Below the pieces are notes generated by a model. That model was not told the origin of the DNA, searched no databases, and worked only from the letters and a program-made list of their open reading frames with translations. A stretch of 64,000 nt of DNA from Meandrina meandrites (lineage: Eukaryota; Cnidaria; Anthozoa; Scleractinia; Meandrinidae): positions 9,010,001-9,074,000 of the forward strand of contig OY855916.1 of the NCBI GenBank assembly GCA_963693305.1, in the 5' to 3' direction. Below are positions 22,723 to 34,700 of the stretch, piece by piece. A program made the translations under genes and the position numbers. Within the stretch, counting starts at the first letter, position 1. Every line of letters starts with the position of its first letter.

Positions 22723-25700
22723 TTATTGTGAATAAGGTGTGATGAGATGTTTGGAGAAATCCTCAATCTGCTGTTGTCCTCGTACCTCATGTGGTAAAAG
22801 TGGAAGGGATATAACGTGAAAGTCTTCGTACAAATCTTGAATCTACAATAAAAATAATAAAAAAATATATATATAAAAGTAAACGAAGCAAGATCACCGA
22901 ACCAGGAAGTCTGCATTTCGAGCTGATAAATTCCACAATGATGACGTAAGTCTGCAGTGATCCGCGCTGTGTCTCTGATTGGTCGCCATTAGCGCGCGAA
23001 AATTCGAAACCTAGCAACAGCCAATCAGAGACACTGAACGTATTTCTGTAGTGCTTCGTCATCAGAATGGTTTTTCGGCTCAAATCGCACGAGAGGGACG
23101 TCTGCGAACTGAAGAAACGTTACGTGGAATTAAGTAACTCGACTAAATTTAATACAGGGAAGCTCCGATACGAGGTCCAAATCCAAGCTCTTTTTATATA
23201 CGATTTTGGCAGAAAAGGTAAACCTTTCATATCGTTACTTCCATAAAACATGTTACCCCATTCACATACATACATTAGAAATGTTGCATCTCATATTTGT
23301 GCAACGGCGTTTTCACAATAAAGTTCTTTTAGCTACGCCTTTCCCGCGAAAATTTATGTATCTGATAAAGTCAGCTACTACTTTGCGAGGAAATGCTGAA
23401 AACATCGCTCGAAATGCTGTCAGAACACTCCGAAGAAGATTCCTCGCTTTTTCTCCGCCATGTTAACTTCCCATGTGGACGAGGTACCGTATCAAACTTT
23501 CGGTTAGGATTTTGGCTTGACAAGGCTAACTTTCGCTCCTTTTATGGCCTTAACTATTGTTTGATGGAAGGGGGCTCTATTGTTTGTAAGACAATAGTTA
23601 GGAATCACCGACGCGTAGCCAGATCACCGAGCGCGAAATTCAAAATTCTTCGGAAGCGATGAGTGTTACAAACCTAGGCTTTGTGGGGGAGGGTGTGGGA
23701 AGGATTGCTGTAGCTTGGACGCATCTAAAAGGGAGTGGGGTGGGGGAAATTTGAAACAAAGCCTTATAGAATTCAAACACTCCTAAACTGAATACAAGTC
23801 AGCTGGTCTTTTTCCGCACAGTTATGTCCTTGTAGCACGTTAGCAAACTACTTTGGCTTCCCTCGCCCCCATAAAAGCAAACAAACTCTGGTCATGATAG
23901 CGCTTTCACAACCGAACTTGAAAGTTCGCAATAGAACAATTGAATGTAGTAGGTCAGGCGGTGATGTACAATGGGTCCCCAGAGCCCGCGTTACCCATGT
24001 CTAGGGTCGCCCACTACCTCTCGGAACGAGTTATTTCATTGGTTCCTAAAACAATACATAACAGGCTATAACAATGCCCCTATCCCTAAATAACAATAGA
24101 GGTAGTGTTTACAGCGGGCGAATGAAAATAGAGGTTTCAGAGAGGTAGTGTCTTACTGCATGTCTAGGGGAACGGGAATGTAAAAGGGAACAGTAAATAC
24201 AAAGCTTGAAATGTGCAAATGTGTAGCAGGAAACGAAATGCAGGTGTGACTTTGACAGCTATCTTTTGTCTCGCGGGATGAGAGTGATTAACATATTTTG
24301 CAGTCAAAATATAATTTTGCAAAAGTAGAAAAGCTAGACATAATTAGAAATTAAACATCTTATTAGCAAAGCACTCGCTTAAATTTTAGCGGTTGTTAAA
24401 ACTAATTTGGATAAAACGAGTACCAAGTCATTGAAAACTGTTTCTGTTACTCTCCTATTACCTTAATTAAAAAGAATATATATCAAGAAGGAGCTGCTGA
24501 CAGAATTGCAATATTATTCCGTTCAAGAAATTCCTTGTTATTTGTCACCATAATTACCGATTGTGTCAATAAAAGACTGAACTTCCTTTATGATAGAATT
24601 CTCGGTTTAGTGGGGCGCTTTACACCGAAAGAACGGTACAAAAACGAAACGGCACGTTTGCATCTGTAAGGTAAGATAATTCTTTGAAAATTCGAAGTGA
24701 GGAATTTCCATTTTACTAATTCCGCGTGGAAATGTCAGTTTAAGGTAGTTGCACCGGCAAAATTTCGTACTTTTGTTTTCCCCAAATTTCTTTCTTATCA
24801 TGTTCCTTAATGCTCCTATTTTATAGATATATCGATTTTGGGACAAAATACGCACGAGGAAGCGAGAACGGTGAAGTTAAAATTTGGCAATTTACCGGAA
24901 GTCAATAGTATTTCCGAGTGAGGAACTGGGTCGGTTGTTAGGCTCTTTGTCCATTTCTTGGCTTTTCTCGACGATATTTCCTATCCGATAGCTGCTTTAG
25001 GACGTTGTTTTGATTGTTCGAGCACCATTTGCTTTCCATACGCCATATTGGATTTGAAACTTGTCCCTAGTCCTCAAAAGTCAATGTTCGAGAAACCGGA
25101 AGTCTGGGACAAGTGCCGCACCTAGCAACGGATAAACAAACAAAGGTTTTGAGGTCTGCAGACCTTTTAAACAGCGGAAATTCCATCCAAAATGGCGGCA
25201 TTGAACACGAAGCGCTTCGAACTCTTCAATAACATAGATTTTGCCGGATTTTTCGCGGAATCTTCGCCACAATGGAATTTAATTTGAGTTTCTTGCTAAG
25301 CAGGGTTTCACAAAATCACATTTTATTCTGGAATGATCAAACATTTTCGAATGAAATTTGGCATGTAGTTCGTACTAATGAAAGACTACAATCGTGTGCT
25401 TGGCACACGAGCAAGCATCAAAACTGTCCGTATAGTGGCCGCAGATGTTCAAGGTAAAAACAATTGTTGATATCTTTTTGACAAATTTTAATATCCGATT
25501 TTGCAAGCACAGATTTTTGTGTTATTTGATGAGGAATCGAAATAAACTTTGATGATTGCCAAATAACTAAATGGCTGCAGGAAAAACTTTAAAATGTTAA
25601 GATACGCTGTTGGTAATAAAGTTAATTATTAACATGAAAAGGTGTCATTGTGTCACAAAAAATGTTGACAACTCATTCACCAGATAACAATGACTGTGTG

Positions 25701-28700
25701 TGGCAAGTTTGAAGAATTTTGGATGAAAATATCCATGTTTCTAGTATTGTCAAAAATGCACTAAATTTGCCAGTGCAACTACCTTAATTCCGCTTGCAAA
25801 CACAGTTATGTAAGTTAAAGTCTGCTGAGTCCACAGACTCAGTCGGTTTCAACAACTTTGTCGTTATGACAGTTTAATTTATACAACATCTGTTTTTATC
25901 AGAGAAGCGCTTGCTTAAATTTTAATTTGGATAAAATTAAACGTGTAATAAAATCCTACACGAGGGGGGTGAATAGGGGTATGCAAATCCGCTGATCCGT
26001 CATAATTTATGACCGAATCCGTCGATCCGTTGTAATTTAATGACCAAATCCGTCGATCCGTTACATGTAAAAAAGGTCTAACTTTTGAATCTAAATTTTA
26101 TTTGTTGCTAGGATTTGTAAAAAAAAAACGCATCTGGAGTTGTTTTGTGGTAGCTAAGAAGCAGTGGAATTTATATTTTCGGATAAAATCATCGACTTTC
26201 GCTCATTCGTTATAAAAGAATGCAGCACATTCAATTGTTCTCAACTCCATCACGGGGTCCATAATCGATAATAACCATTGAAGATTGAACACGAACGGAT
26301 AACCGAGTGAATCCGGCGTACCATCTACAGCGTGGTCGGCATGTACGACACGGTCACTGAAATACGTTTCTTCTAGTCGTTATCTGCACAGGGCTTATAA
26401 ATGCACTTAGAACAACACGTCAAAGAACAACGTTACAAAGTTACAAATAAACCTCGGTGCGGAAAAACTCGACGAGGACGGCGCCAAAGATGTCAAAGAT
26501 CAATAGCTTTCCAAACCCAGCTAGTCAGTACTGTAACTGATAAGTATTAAGACGTGATCGTAACGTGATCGCGAGGAGAAACATAACACCGGGCGTCCCG
26601 CCGGCAACGTGCCACATCACCCTGGCTGTGGTGCGTTACAATTTCCGCACTGCGTGACCAAAAAACATAAAGTTAAACAAGGCAAAGCATTTTCGAGGAT
26701 CGTTGAGATCCGCGATCCGAACTTTATTGCAAGCGAAATCCAAAATCCGAGCCCGAAAATTTGATGAAACCGTGATCCGCTTCAATTGAAGGATCCGCAA
26801 ATCCGTTAAAAAATGTGCTCTGAATCCGAAATCCGGGCCAGAATATTGTCAAAATCCGTCGATCCGTTTTCCTATTCACCCCCCTCCTACACGTAAAGGC
26901 AAAGGTTCTCGAATACCAATAACATATATATTATAGGTGAAATAATTTCCGCCAACGTATTTATTTTGAGAGTGACATACTGCAGAACAATAACTGCGCG
27001 TTCAGTTGGACAGCTGAGAGATATTTTGAGGTAAAAGTCACAGGCAAGATTAGGATCGGAGCTTTTTTTTTCTGTCTTAAATATATAAGATATTATGGAC
27101 TTCTGGTTTTGCGTAATATTCACTTGGAAAATTTGGCATTGTTAGCACTGCAACTGGGTTGTCTGCGGTCACGGACGTCTTCACTGTCGCTAAAGAAAAA
27201 GCACAGAGAACTTTTCAAGTTTATACAAATGCTATAGACTGTCTAAATATATGTGACACGGTGCTGATCTTGGTGGCACAAGTAAACTGCAAAGCGTAAC
27301 GCTCCGAACATTAATTAACTGCTTCCGTTGTGAGATAAAAACACCCTTGTTACTGGACGCCTATCTACACTAAGTTTATAACGAGAGTTTATCGAAGAAG
27401 ACGTTGAACAGAAGCTCTTTCTGCGATAGAGGAGTAAGTCAGATTCAACAAGCCTTGCATAACATGAATAAAACTTTTGTGAAGCTTATTTTTAGCATAG
27501 AGTGAGTTTTAGTTTATCAGTTTCTTATTATTTCGTAGATTCCGTGCCATTCTTCATGATTAAGGTCGCGCTGGACCCTTGCTATAATTATGTATGCATT
27601 TATTTTAAGAGTATGCACGAACTGCGACGACTGAAGCCGACAACAAACGAAATATTCATGAGAATATATTTCTTAAAGTTCTTTGTATAAGTAATTACAT
27701 GTTATTGTTCTCCGCTTTGTGTCCTGTGCGCTGGAACGTAGGAAATTATCATAATTCAGCATAATTAGATTCGAAGCTTCGAATAAAGCGCACGTTGTTG
27801 TAAACACTGACTCGGTAGGTCTTCGGAAGCGGCAAAACCTGCAATTTTGTGTCCAAGTTTTCTCCACCGATACAGAATTTCATGACTTGATTTGCAGGGA
27901 ACATAAACTTGGTGTACTCTATTGTGTTCTGGTCAAAACGGATTGTTAAAACCCCTTTTCAAAAAGAAGATAGCACGTTTCAAAGTTTAGATTTCACATT
28001 TTTACCCTCTTAGGAGCCAATAACTCCTAGTAATTATTGAATTCGAGAATTTCGTTTTGACCAGAACACAAAAGAGGTTGTGATTTACCACTAGGTTATA
28101 TAGTCGCTTAATTTGGTGCGCTATTCTAGCTGGAAACTTGGACACAAAATCGCATTATCTGCAGATTAACACTTAAGAGCTTGTAACATCAAAGTAAACG
28201 ATCATCTCTCAGTAAAACGACAATCATGATAAATTTCCATCAACCCCTATTATCCTTGATAAGTTTTGAAGGAATCGGTGTTCAAAATTCGAAGAATTAA
28301 ACATTTACAACATGACACCCCGTCAAAATAAATTGCTAATGAATTTATTAATGAGCAAGGGTCCAGCGCGGCCTTAAAGGGCCGGATATCCCGCACAAAG
28401 AGTTTGTAACCTCAAGCGCTTAGTTCTATTTCGTTAAGAGCTCTTATTTCTGAACAGTGACTACCATCAGTGGTCATGTTTGGGTTTGTCTATTACTAGA
28501 GAAGCTTGGTTTGGATTTCCACAAAAGATCCCTATAGATTGTTCCAAGTACTTCGCTAATTGTTTGCCTTTGAAAGTCACTGAAGACGTTATGGATTCGT
28601 TTTTCCTAAAGTTAGAGTTATAGCTGCACCTAGAGTTAGCGTTTACCCTATACCCGGCATAGTCAATCGAACGTTCGAAAATCGAACTCAATCGAACTCA

Positions 28701-31700
28701 ATCCGAGGATTGAGTTCGATTGAGTTCGGCAATCGAACTCAATCGAACACCAGACTTTCAGTGAGTTCGATTTCCGAACAAATCGAATTCAATCGAAAAA
28801 ATCGAACTCAATCGAACTCAATCCATCTGATTGTGTTGATTGGGTTCGGAAACCGAACTCAATCGAACACAATCAAATGGATTGCGTTCGATTAGCTCTG
28901 GTAAACCTATACAAAGCAAGCCCAAAGCAAGCCCATCAAAACAGGTTTTTCTTGTGCGTTTTTACAATTTATTCTTATAACAGAAACCCCATTTATAAAC
29001 TGTCCACGGCATTTAAGAGAACAGAACAGAACACGTTGAAGGTGATCATGACCTAATTGACTAATTGTCCGTGCTCGTTTGCAATTCGGAATGCACGGCC
29101 TGTCTCGCCTATTTTCTTTAAAACCATAAAAAACATCGCCCATCCTTGACGTCAAAGCGGCATTTCTGGTAGCCTTTTACTACACATTTGAAGCTTACAA
29201 TCCACAGCGCATCTGATGCCATTTCTGCGGAATTTCTTCGTTTACGAAAAACACGTGGGCTACACTCCGGGTTGAAGTAGCTCGAGCTTCCAAGATCTGG
29301 TTATGGATTTTCAACGCCTGTTTTACACAAATCACGAGTTCGAAAATCGAACGTTCGATTGGGTTCGATTGATTTTTTTCTTTTCGGTGAGTTCGATTTC
29401 GTTCGATTTCGTTCGATTGAAATTTAGTTCGATTTGGGTTCGATTGACTATGCCGGGCCTATAGGCTCGCGTTTTAGAAGCTGTAAAGCAATCACAGGGT
29501 AATTCCTTCGCAATCGACATTTGCCATAGAAGAGATGCAGGCTATGCAAACAAACTGGGGATTACTGAAAATCGGTTTTCCAAATTGAAAAGTTAGTGTT
29601 AGCACGAAGTGTTAGGGTTATATTAGGGTTATCCGGCATGGGCAGTGTTATTTGGAATTGAGAGGCGACCGCGGGGAAATTCCTTTTGCGAATGATTATT
29701 CCCATGGAAGGAGTTCAGGCCATTGCGGACTGGGATATTGCTAGCGCAATAGAACAATTGAATGTAGTAGGCCAGTTGAATGGGTTCATTTTCTTATGTA
29801 TCATGAGCCCGAGAATCCGGGTTACCAATATCTAGCGGAACGGGAATGTAAAAGGAATCGTGGGCTTTGGGAGCGAGATTGACATGCCGGTCATAAGCGG
29901 ACTCAACTATTGAATGTTTTTGTTCACCAAAACGTCGATTTTGTTTAAAACTTGTGTGGATATATAGGCTTGAAACGCAGGTGTGACTTTGTCTCGCGGG
30001 ATGAAGTTGATTAACATATTTTGGAGTCAAAATATAATTTTGCAAAAGAAAAAAAGCTGAAATTAAGATCTTATTAGCACAGCACTCTTTAAAGCGGTTG
30101 TTAAAACGAGTACCAAGTCATTGGAAATTGTCTCCATAACTCTCTTAATTTAACCTTAATTTAATTTAAGGAGCTGCTGACAAAAATGGCTAAATGCTCA
30201 ATATTATTCCTTTCAAGAAATTCTTTGTTTTTCTGTCACCATAGTTACCAATTGCGTCAATGAAAGACTGAACTTCCTTTATGATAGAATTCTTGGTTTA
30301 GTGGGACGCTTTACGCCGAAAGAACGGTACAAAAAAGAAAAGACACGTTTGCATTTGTAAGGCAATATAATAAATAATAATTAATCGGCTTTGAAAATTC
30401 GAAGTGAGAAATTTTCATTTTACTAGTTCCGCGTGGAAATGTCAGTTTAATTCCACTTGCAAACACATTTATGCAAGTCTAAGCCTGCAGATGTCTACAG
30501 ACTCAGTCGGTTCCAACAACTTTGTCGTTATAACAGTTTTACAAAACTGAAGTGCTTGGTTAAATTTTAGCAGCTTCTAAAAGAAACGAAATATTTTTTT
30601 TTGCGCGAGTGGCCTAGCTACACGAAGAAATTAAACATTGCTTCAGGAACAAAATGCCACGGATGCCCATGATACTTAAACTGACATCCGAAAGTCAGGG
30701 GAAGAATTTTGCCGAAATACAACTATTGTTATCGTCCTCAGAAATAACACTCTTTCTGTGATATCTGCGCGTTGATTTTAGCAGTGCACGACTTCCTTCT
30801 TGTCTCTATTCATGCATGAAGTTTTCATGAGCTGCAGACCAAAACAGGCTCTTTTCTCATGCAAGGTAATCAGTAAACTGATCTATCTCCGCCAACTCGT
30901 TTCTTCTCTCTCTTTCCTTTTCTACAGTACTAAAAAAACAAATTTTGTATCGCCATACAGCTGCAATTTTAATAAACAACAAAGGCCTTTCCAACTTAAC
31001 GGTCCTCTTAAGTGTAGTTACTTTTGAAATGGCAACGATCACTCGCTCGCTCTCTCGTGATTGGCTGTCCGAAACCAATTCGCGGGAAAATCTTATCTAA
31101 AAATAACTTTACTTGTGAAAACGCCGTTTTACAGACGCAGTATGCAAACTGCACGCTCCGGGTAATGCTCCTGAAATTAACTATTCATTCACGTGAATCC
31201 TTAGTCGAATCAGTTGTTGGGTGCGTCCATCCTAGATTTTGAAAGGCTCTTTTAAATACCTAAATGACAGTCTTCTCTCCCCGCTTCTTTACTTCGCCCC
31301 GTGAAATACCAACCCCCACCCCCCCCCCCCCCCCCTCACTCGAACGGAGTCTCCCCGCATAGCCCACTATAGGCAGTACCTCCCCCCTCACCCCTAGGAT
31401 ACAGTGCGTGATTATGTTACCTGTTCGAGATACTTGTTTTGTACTTTATGTCTGGATTCACATAGACCGCACGCTGCATCTGTAGGAGAGAAAAAACACT
31501 TTTTGTTCTCAATCACCTTTTTTGGTTGGAATATTTGTCGGATAGCTTGTCACGCGTGACAATATTTAGTCGGACTTGTCACGCAAGAGTAGCTCCAAGT
31601 TGCACGAGTTGGTTGAATCTGTTTCCGACCTAGTTTAATTTGTTTCAACCCGAAGATAATAATTTATTGGACTTCCTTTTAATGAATTCAGTTATTTTGT

Positions 31701-34700
31701 GTCATTGCAAAAGTGTTTTCTTCAGGTCGAAGCAGATTAATCTAGGTTGGAAACAGATTTAACCTGAAAACCAATTTCCCAATAAAAAGCTCAACCTACA
31801 ACATATACAGCTAATTGCAATAGCGTTGTCAAAGAAAAAAACAAAATGAAAAAAGGCAAATAGGAATTAATTAGGCATTACAAAGATATGTTTGAAATTC
31901 ACCCGAAGGAAAAGACTCAAAATGCCTCAAAATTCACGTGAATCAATTTATCTCACAAGACAATATGTGTACTGATATAAATTCGTGGGTCTCCTGTAAA
32001 TGCTGCTAGCTATGTTGATTAAGCTAATTAATTCCTATTTGGCGTTTTTCATTTTTCTTTTTTAATATGACAATGCTGTTGCAATTAGGTGTATACCCCT
32101 CTTGCTTTTTGTCAACTTGGGCTGATTTTCACTGCATGGGCATAAGCATAACCACAAGAATTAGTATGAGCACACGCATAAGCGCACAGGAAGGAACACA
32201 CTTCTTCTTCTTATGCTGTACTCACTAGGAAAAAATACAAGCCCAGGAGGAAAAAAAACATTTTCTGTTCTTGTGCTTTAGTCAGCGTATCAAGCGTTCC
32301 CGTGTGAGAAAAGTGCTATGTGTCGCGTGCGAGCGAAGTGTTATGTGTCGCGTGCGAGCGAAGTGTTATGCGTCGTGTGCGAGCGAAGTGCTATGAGTCG
32401 CGCGCGAGTGAAGATTCTGGTCGTGCGAAAAATGCTCTCGCCCCAATTTTCACGCGACCAGAATCTTCGCTCGCGCGCGACACATAGCACTTCGCTCGCA
32501 CGGGAATGCGTGCTATGCAAGCTACTTGTGCGTGCAGGCGTCTTTTTTTCCTATGCGCTTATGCTGATACTTGTCCTTGACCCCAATGAAATCGATTAGT
32601 AATCGATTACTTATTGATAATCAACAATAATCAATGAGCAATCAGTTGATTACCCATCGATAACTCATTGATGTCACCACAGGCTTACCAGACTGTGTTT
32701 GTGAGGTCACAGCACGCCCCATATAAATATTCAAATTTTCTCGCTAATCGCTATTGTAAATATTTAAGCTTCCTAAAATCGGCTTTTACTGCTGTCTATT
32801 TGCAATAAAATGAATTAGAAACATTTTCGCAATGTTTAAGTTTGTTTTTACGCAGTTTTTTTGACGATTTGAAGCGTGCGAGAGCAGTTCTATGAGTTTA
32901 AGTTTTGACTCGTGTATAGAATACTAATATTTACACAAGGCGTGCAACTTCCACATCCAAGAATCGGGTACCGCCTCTGGAATGTAGCCCAAAAAATATC
33001 TTTCCCCTACTCGCTTTAGTAAGAGCTCCCGGTCCTCGACAGAACAGTCTTTGAACTATAATCTGGCCAAATTTGAGTCCAATCAGTTCGCGAATAGTTC
33101 TTTTAAACCTTGCTGGAATATCAAATTAGGTCGTAAATTTGCCGATTTACCATGATATGTACCAGTTGTCGGGACAATTTATGCAATTTTCGCTAACATT
33201 GGTCAAAATTACTGCCTATGCCCGCCCTGGAAAGCAGAACGTGCCCCACTACAAAACCTCCTCTGGGACACCCCAAAGAAACACTTCGGAAATGTCGACA
33301 GCAAAGCCGAAGACAACCGGGCCTGGGAAATTAATTTATTTAAATATTCCGTGAATTTCCTGAGCGCTTATTTCCATATTCAGGAAATTCACAGAATATT
33401 TAAATAAATTAATTTCCCAGGCCCAGTTGTCTTCGGCTTTGCTGTCGACATTTCCGAAGTGTTTCTTTGGGGTGTCCCAAAGAAATTTCCTGAATATGGA
33501 AATAAGCGCTCAGGAAATTCACGGAATATTTAAATAAATTAATTTCCCAGGCCCGGTTGTCTTCGGCTTTGCTGTCGACATTTCCGAAGTGTTTCTTTGG
33601 GGTGTCCCAGAGGAGGTTTTGTAGTGGGGCACGTTCTGCTTTCCAGGGCGGGCATAGGCAGTAATTTTGACCAATTTTAGCGAAAATTGCATAAATTGTC
33701 CCGACAACTGGTACATATCATGGTAAATCGGCAAATTTACGACCTAATTTGATATTCCAGCAAGGTTTAAAAGAACTATTCGCGAACTGATTGGACTCAA
33801 ATTTGGCCAGATTATAGTTCAAAGACTGTTCTGTCGAGGACCGGGAGCTCTTACTAAAGCGAGTAGGGGAAAGATATTTTTTGGGCTACATTCCAGAGGC
33901 GGTACCCGATTCTTGGATGTGGAAGTTGCACGCCTTGTGTAAATATTAGTATTCTATACACGAGTCAAAACTTAAACTCATAGAACTGCTCTCGCACGCT
34001 TCAAATCGTCAAAAAAACTGCGTAAAAACAAACTTAAACATTGCGAAAATGTTTCTAATTCATTTTATTGCAAATAGACAGCAGTAAAAGCCGATTTTAG
34101 GAAGCTTAAATATTTACAATAGCGATTAGCGAGAAAATTTGAATATTTATATGGGGCGTGCTGTGACCTCCCAAACACAGTCTGGTAAGCCTGTGATGTC
34201 ACTGATTAGCGATCTACTACGTCTAGAAAGACATAACCTTTAACCTTTTTAATTAGCATTTTCATAGCTGGCTTTTTTTCTTTTTTATCTCGACAGTTGG
34301 ATGTGTTTCCATTCCTTTCCCAAGGTTCTGTTTTTTATTTCTTGGAAAATGAATATGCGATAGAGAAATTTGATAAACAGGTTAATTAAAAATTGAGGAC
34401 TGTTCCGGTCTAGAAACTGAAACAGCTTAAGTTGGTGTATCAGTTTCCACGTGCTGTTTTGAACATACTCGTTAAACTTGTTACATGCTCTTCGCTTGAA
34501 AGAAGCGGGCAATTATTTGGTCGTTTAAGGTGAAAAGAAAAGAAAAGAAAAGAAAACCGCCATATTTTTAAAGTTGACGATGAACAACACCGACGAAGAC
34601 AACTACGGATCGGGAAACGAAAACCACGATGCACCTGAAGCAATTGTCATCATAAACTGTGTTCTTAACGTTCCACTAATGCTAATAGCCATTCTGGGAA

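Larger units (their letters stand above)
23925..25925. repeat. dispersed duplication, copy 1, interrupted by a TTAA element
   Basis: 23925-24743 and 25798-25925 together match 29747-30575 in the same orientation. Shared marks include AGAACAATTGAATGTAGTAG, AGTCAAAATATAATTTTGCA, AGACTGAACTTCCTTTATGA, GCTTTACACCGAAAGAACGG and CAGACTCAGTCGGTT. Copy 1 is split by the insertion at 24744-25793. Both copies sit in the last GET3 intron. Confidence 0.88.

Noticed and set aside
32318..32599. 93-codon frame rich in Cys, Arg and Val
   Set aside because: Generated by the tandem GTGTCGCGTGCGAGCGAAGT units of a foldback repeat.
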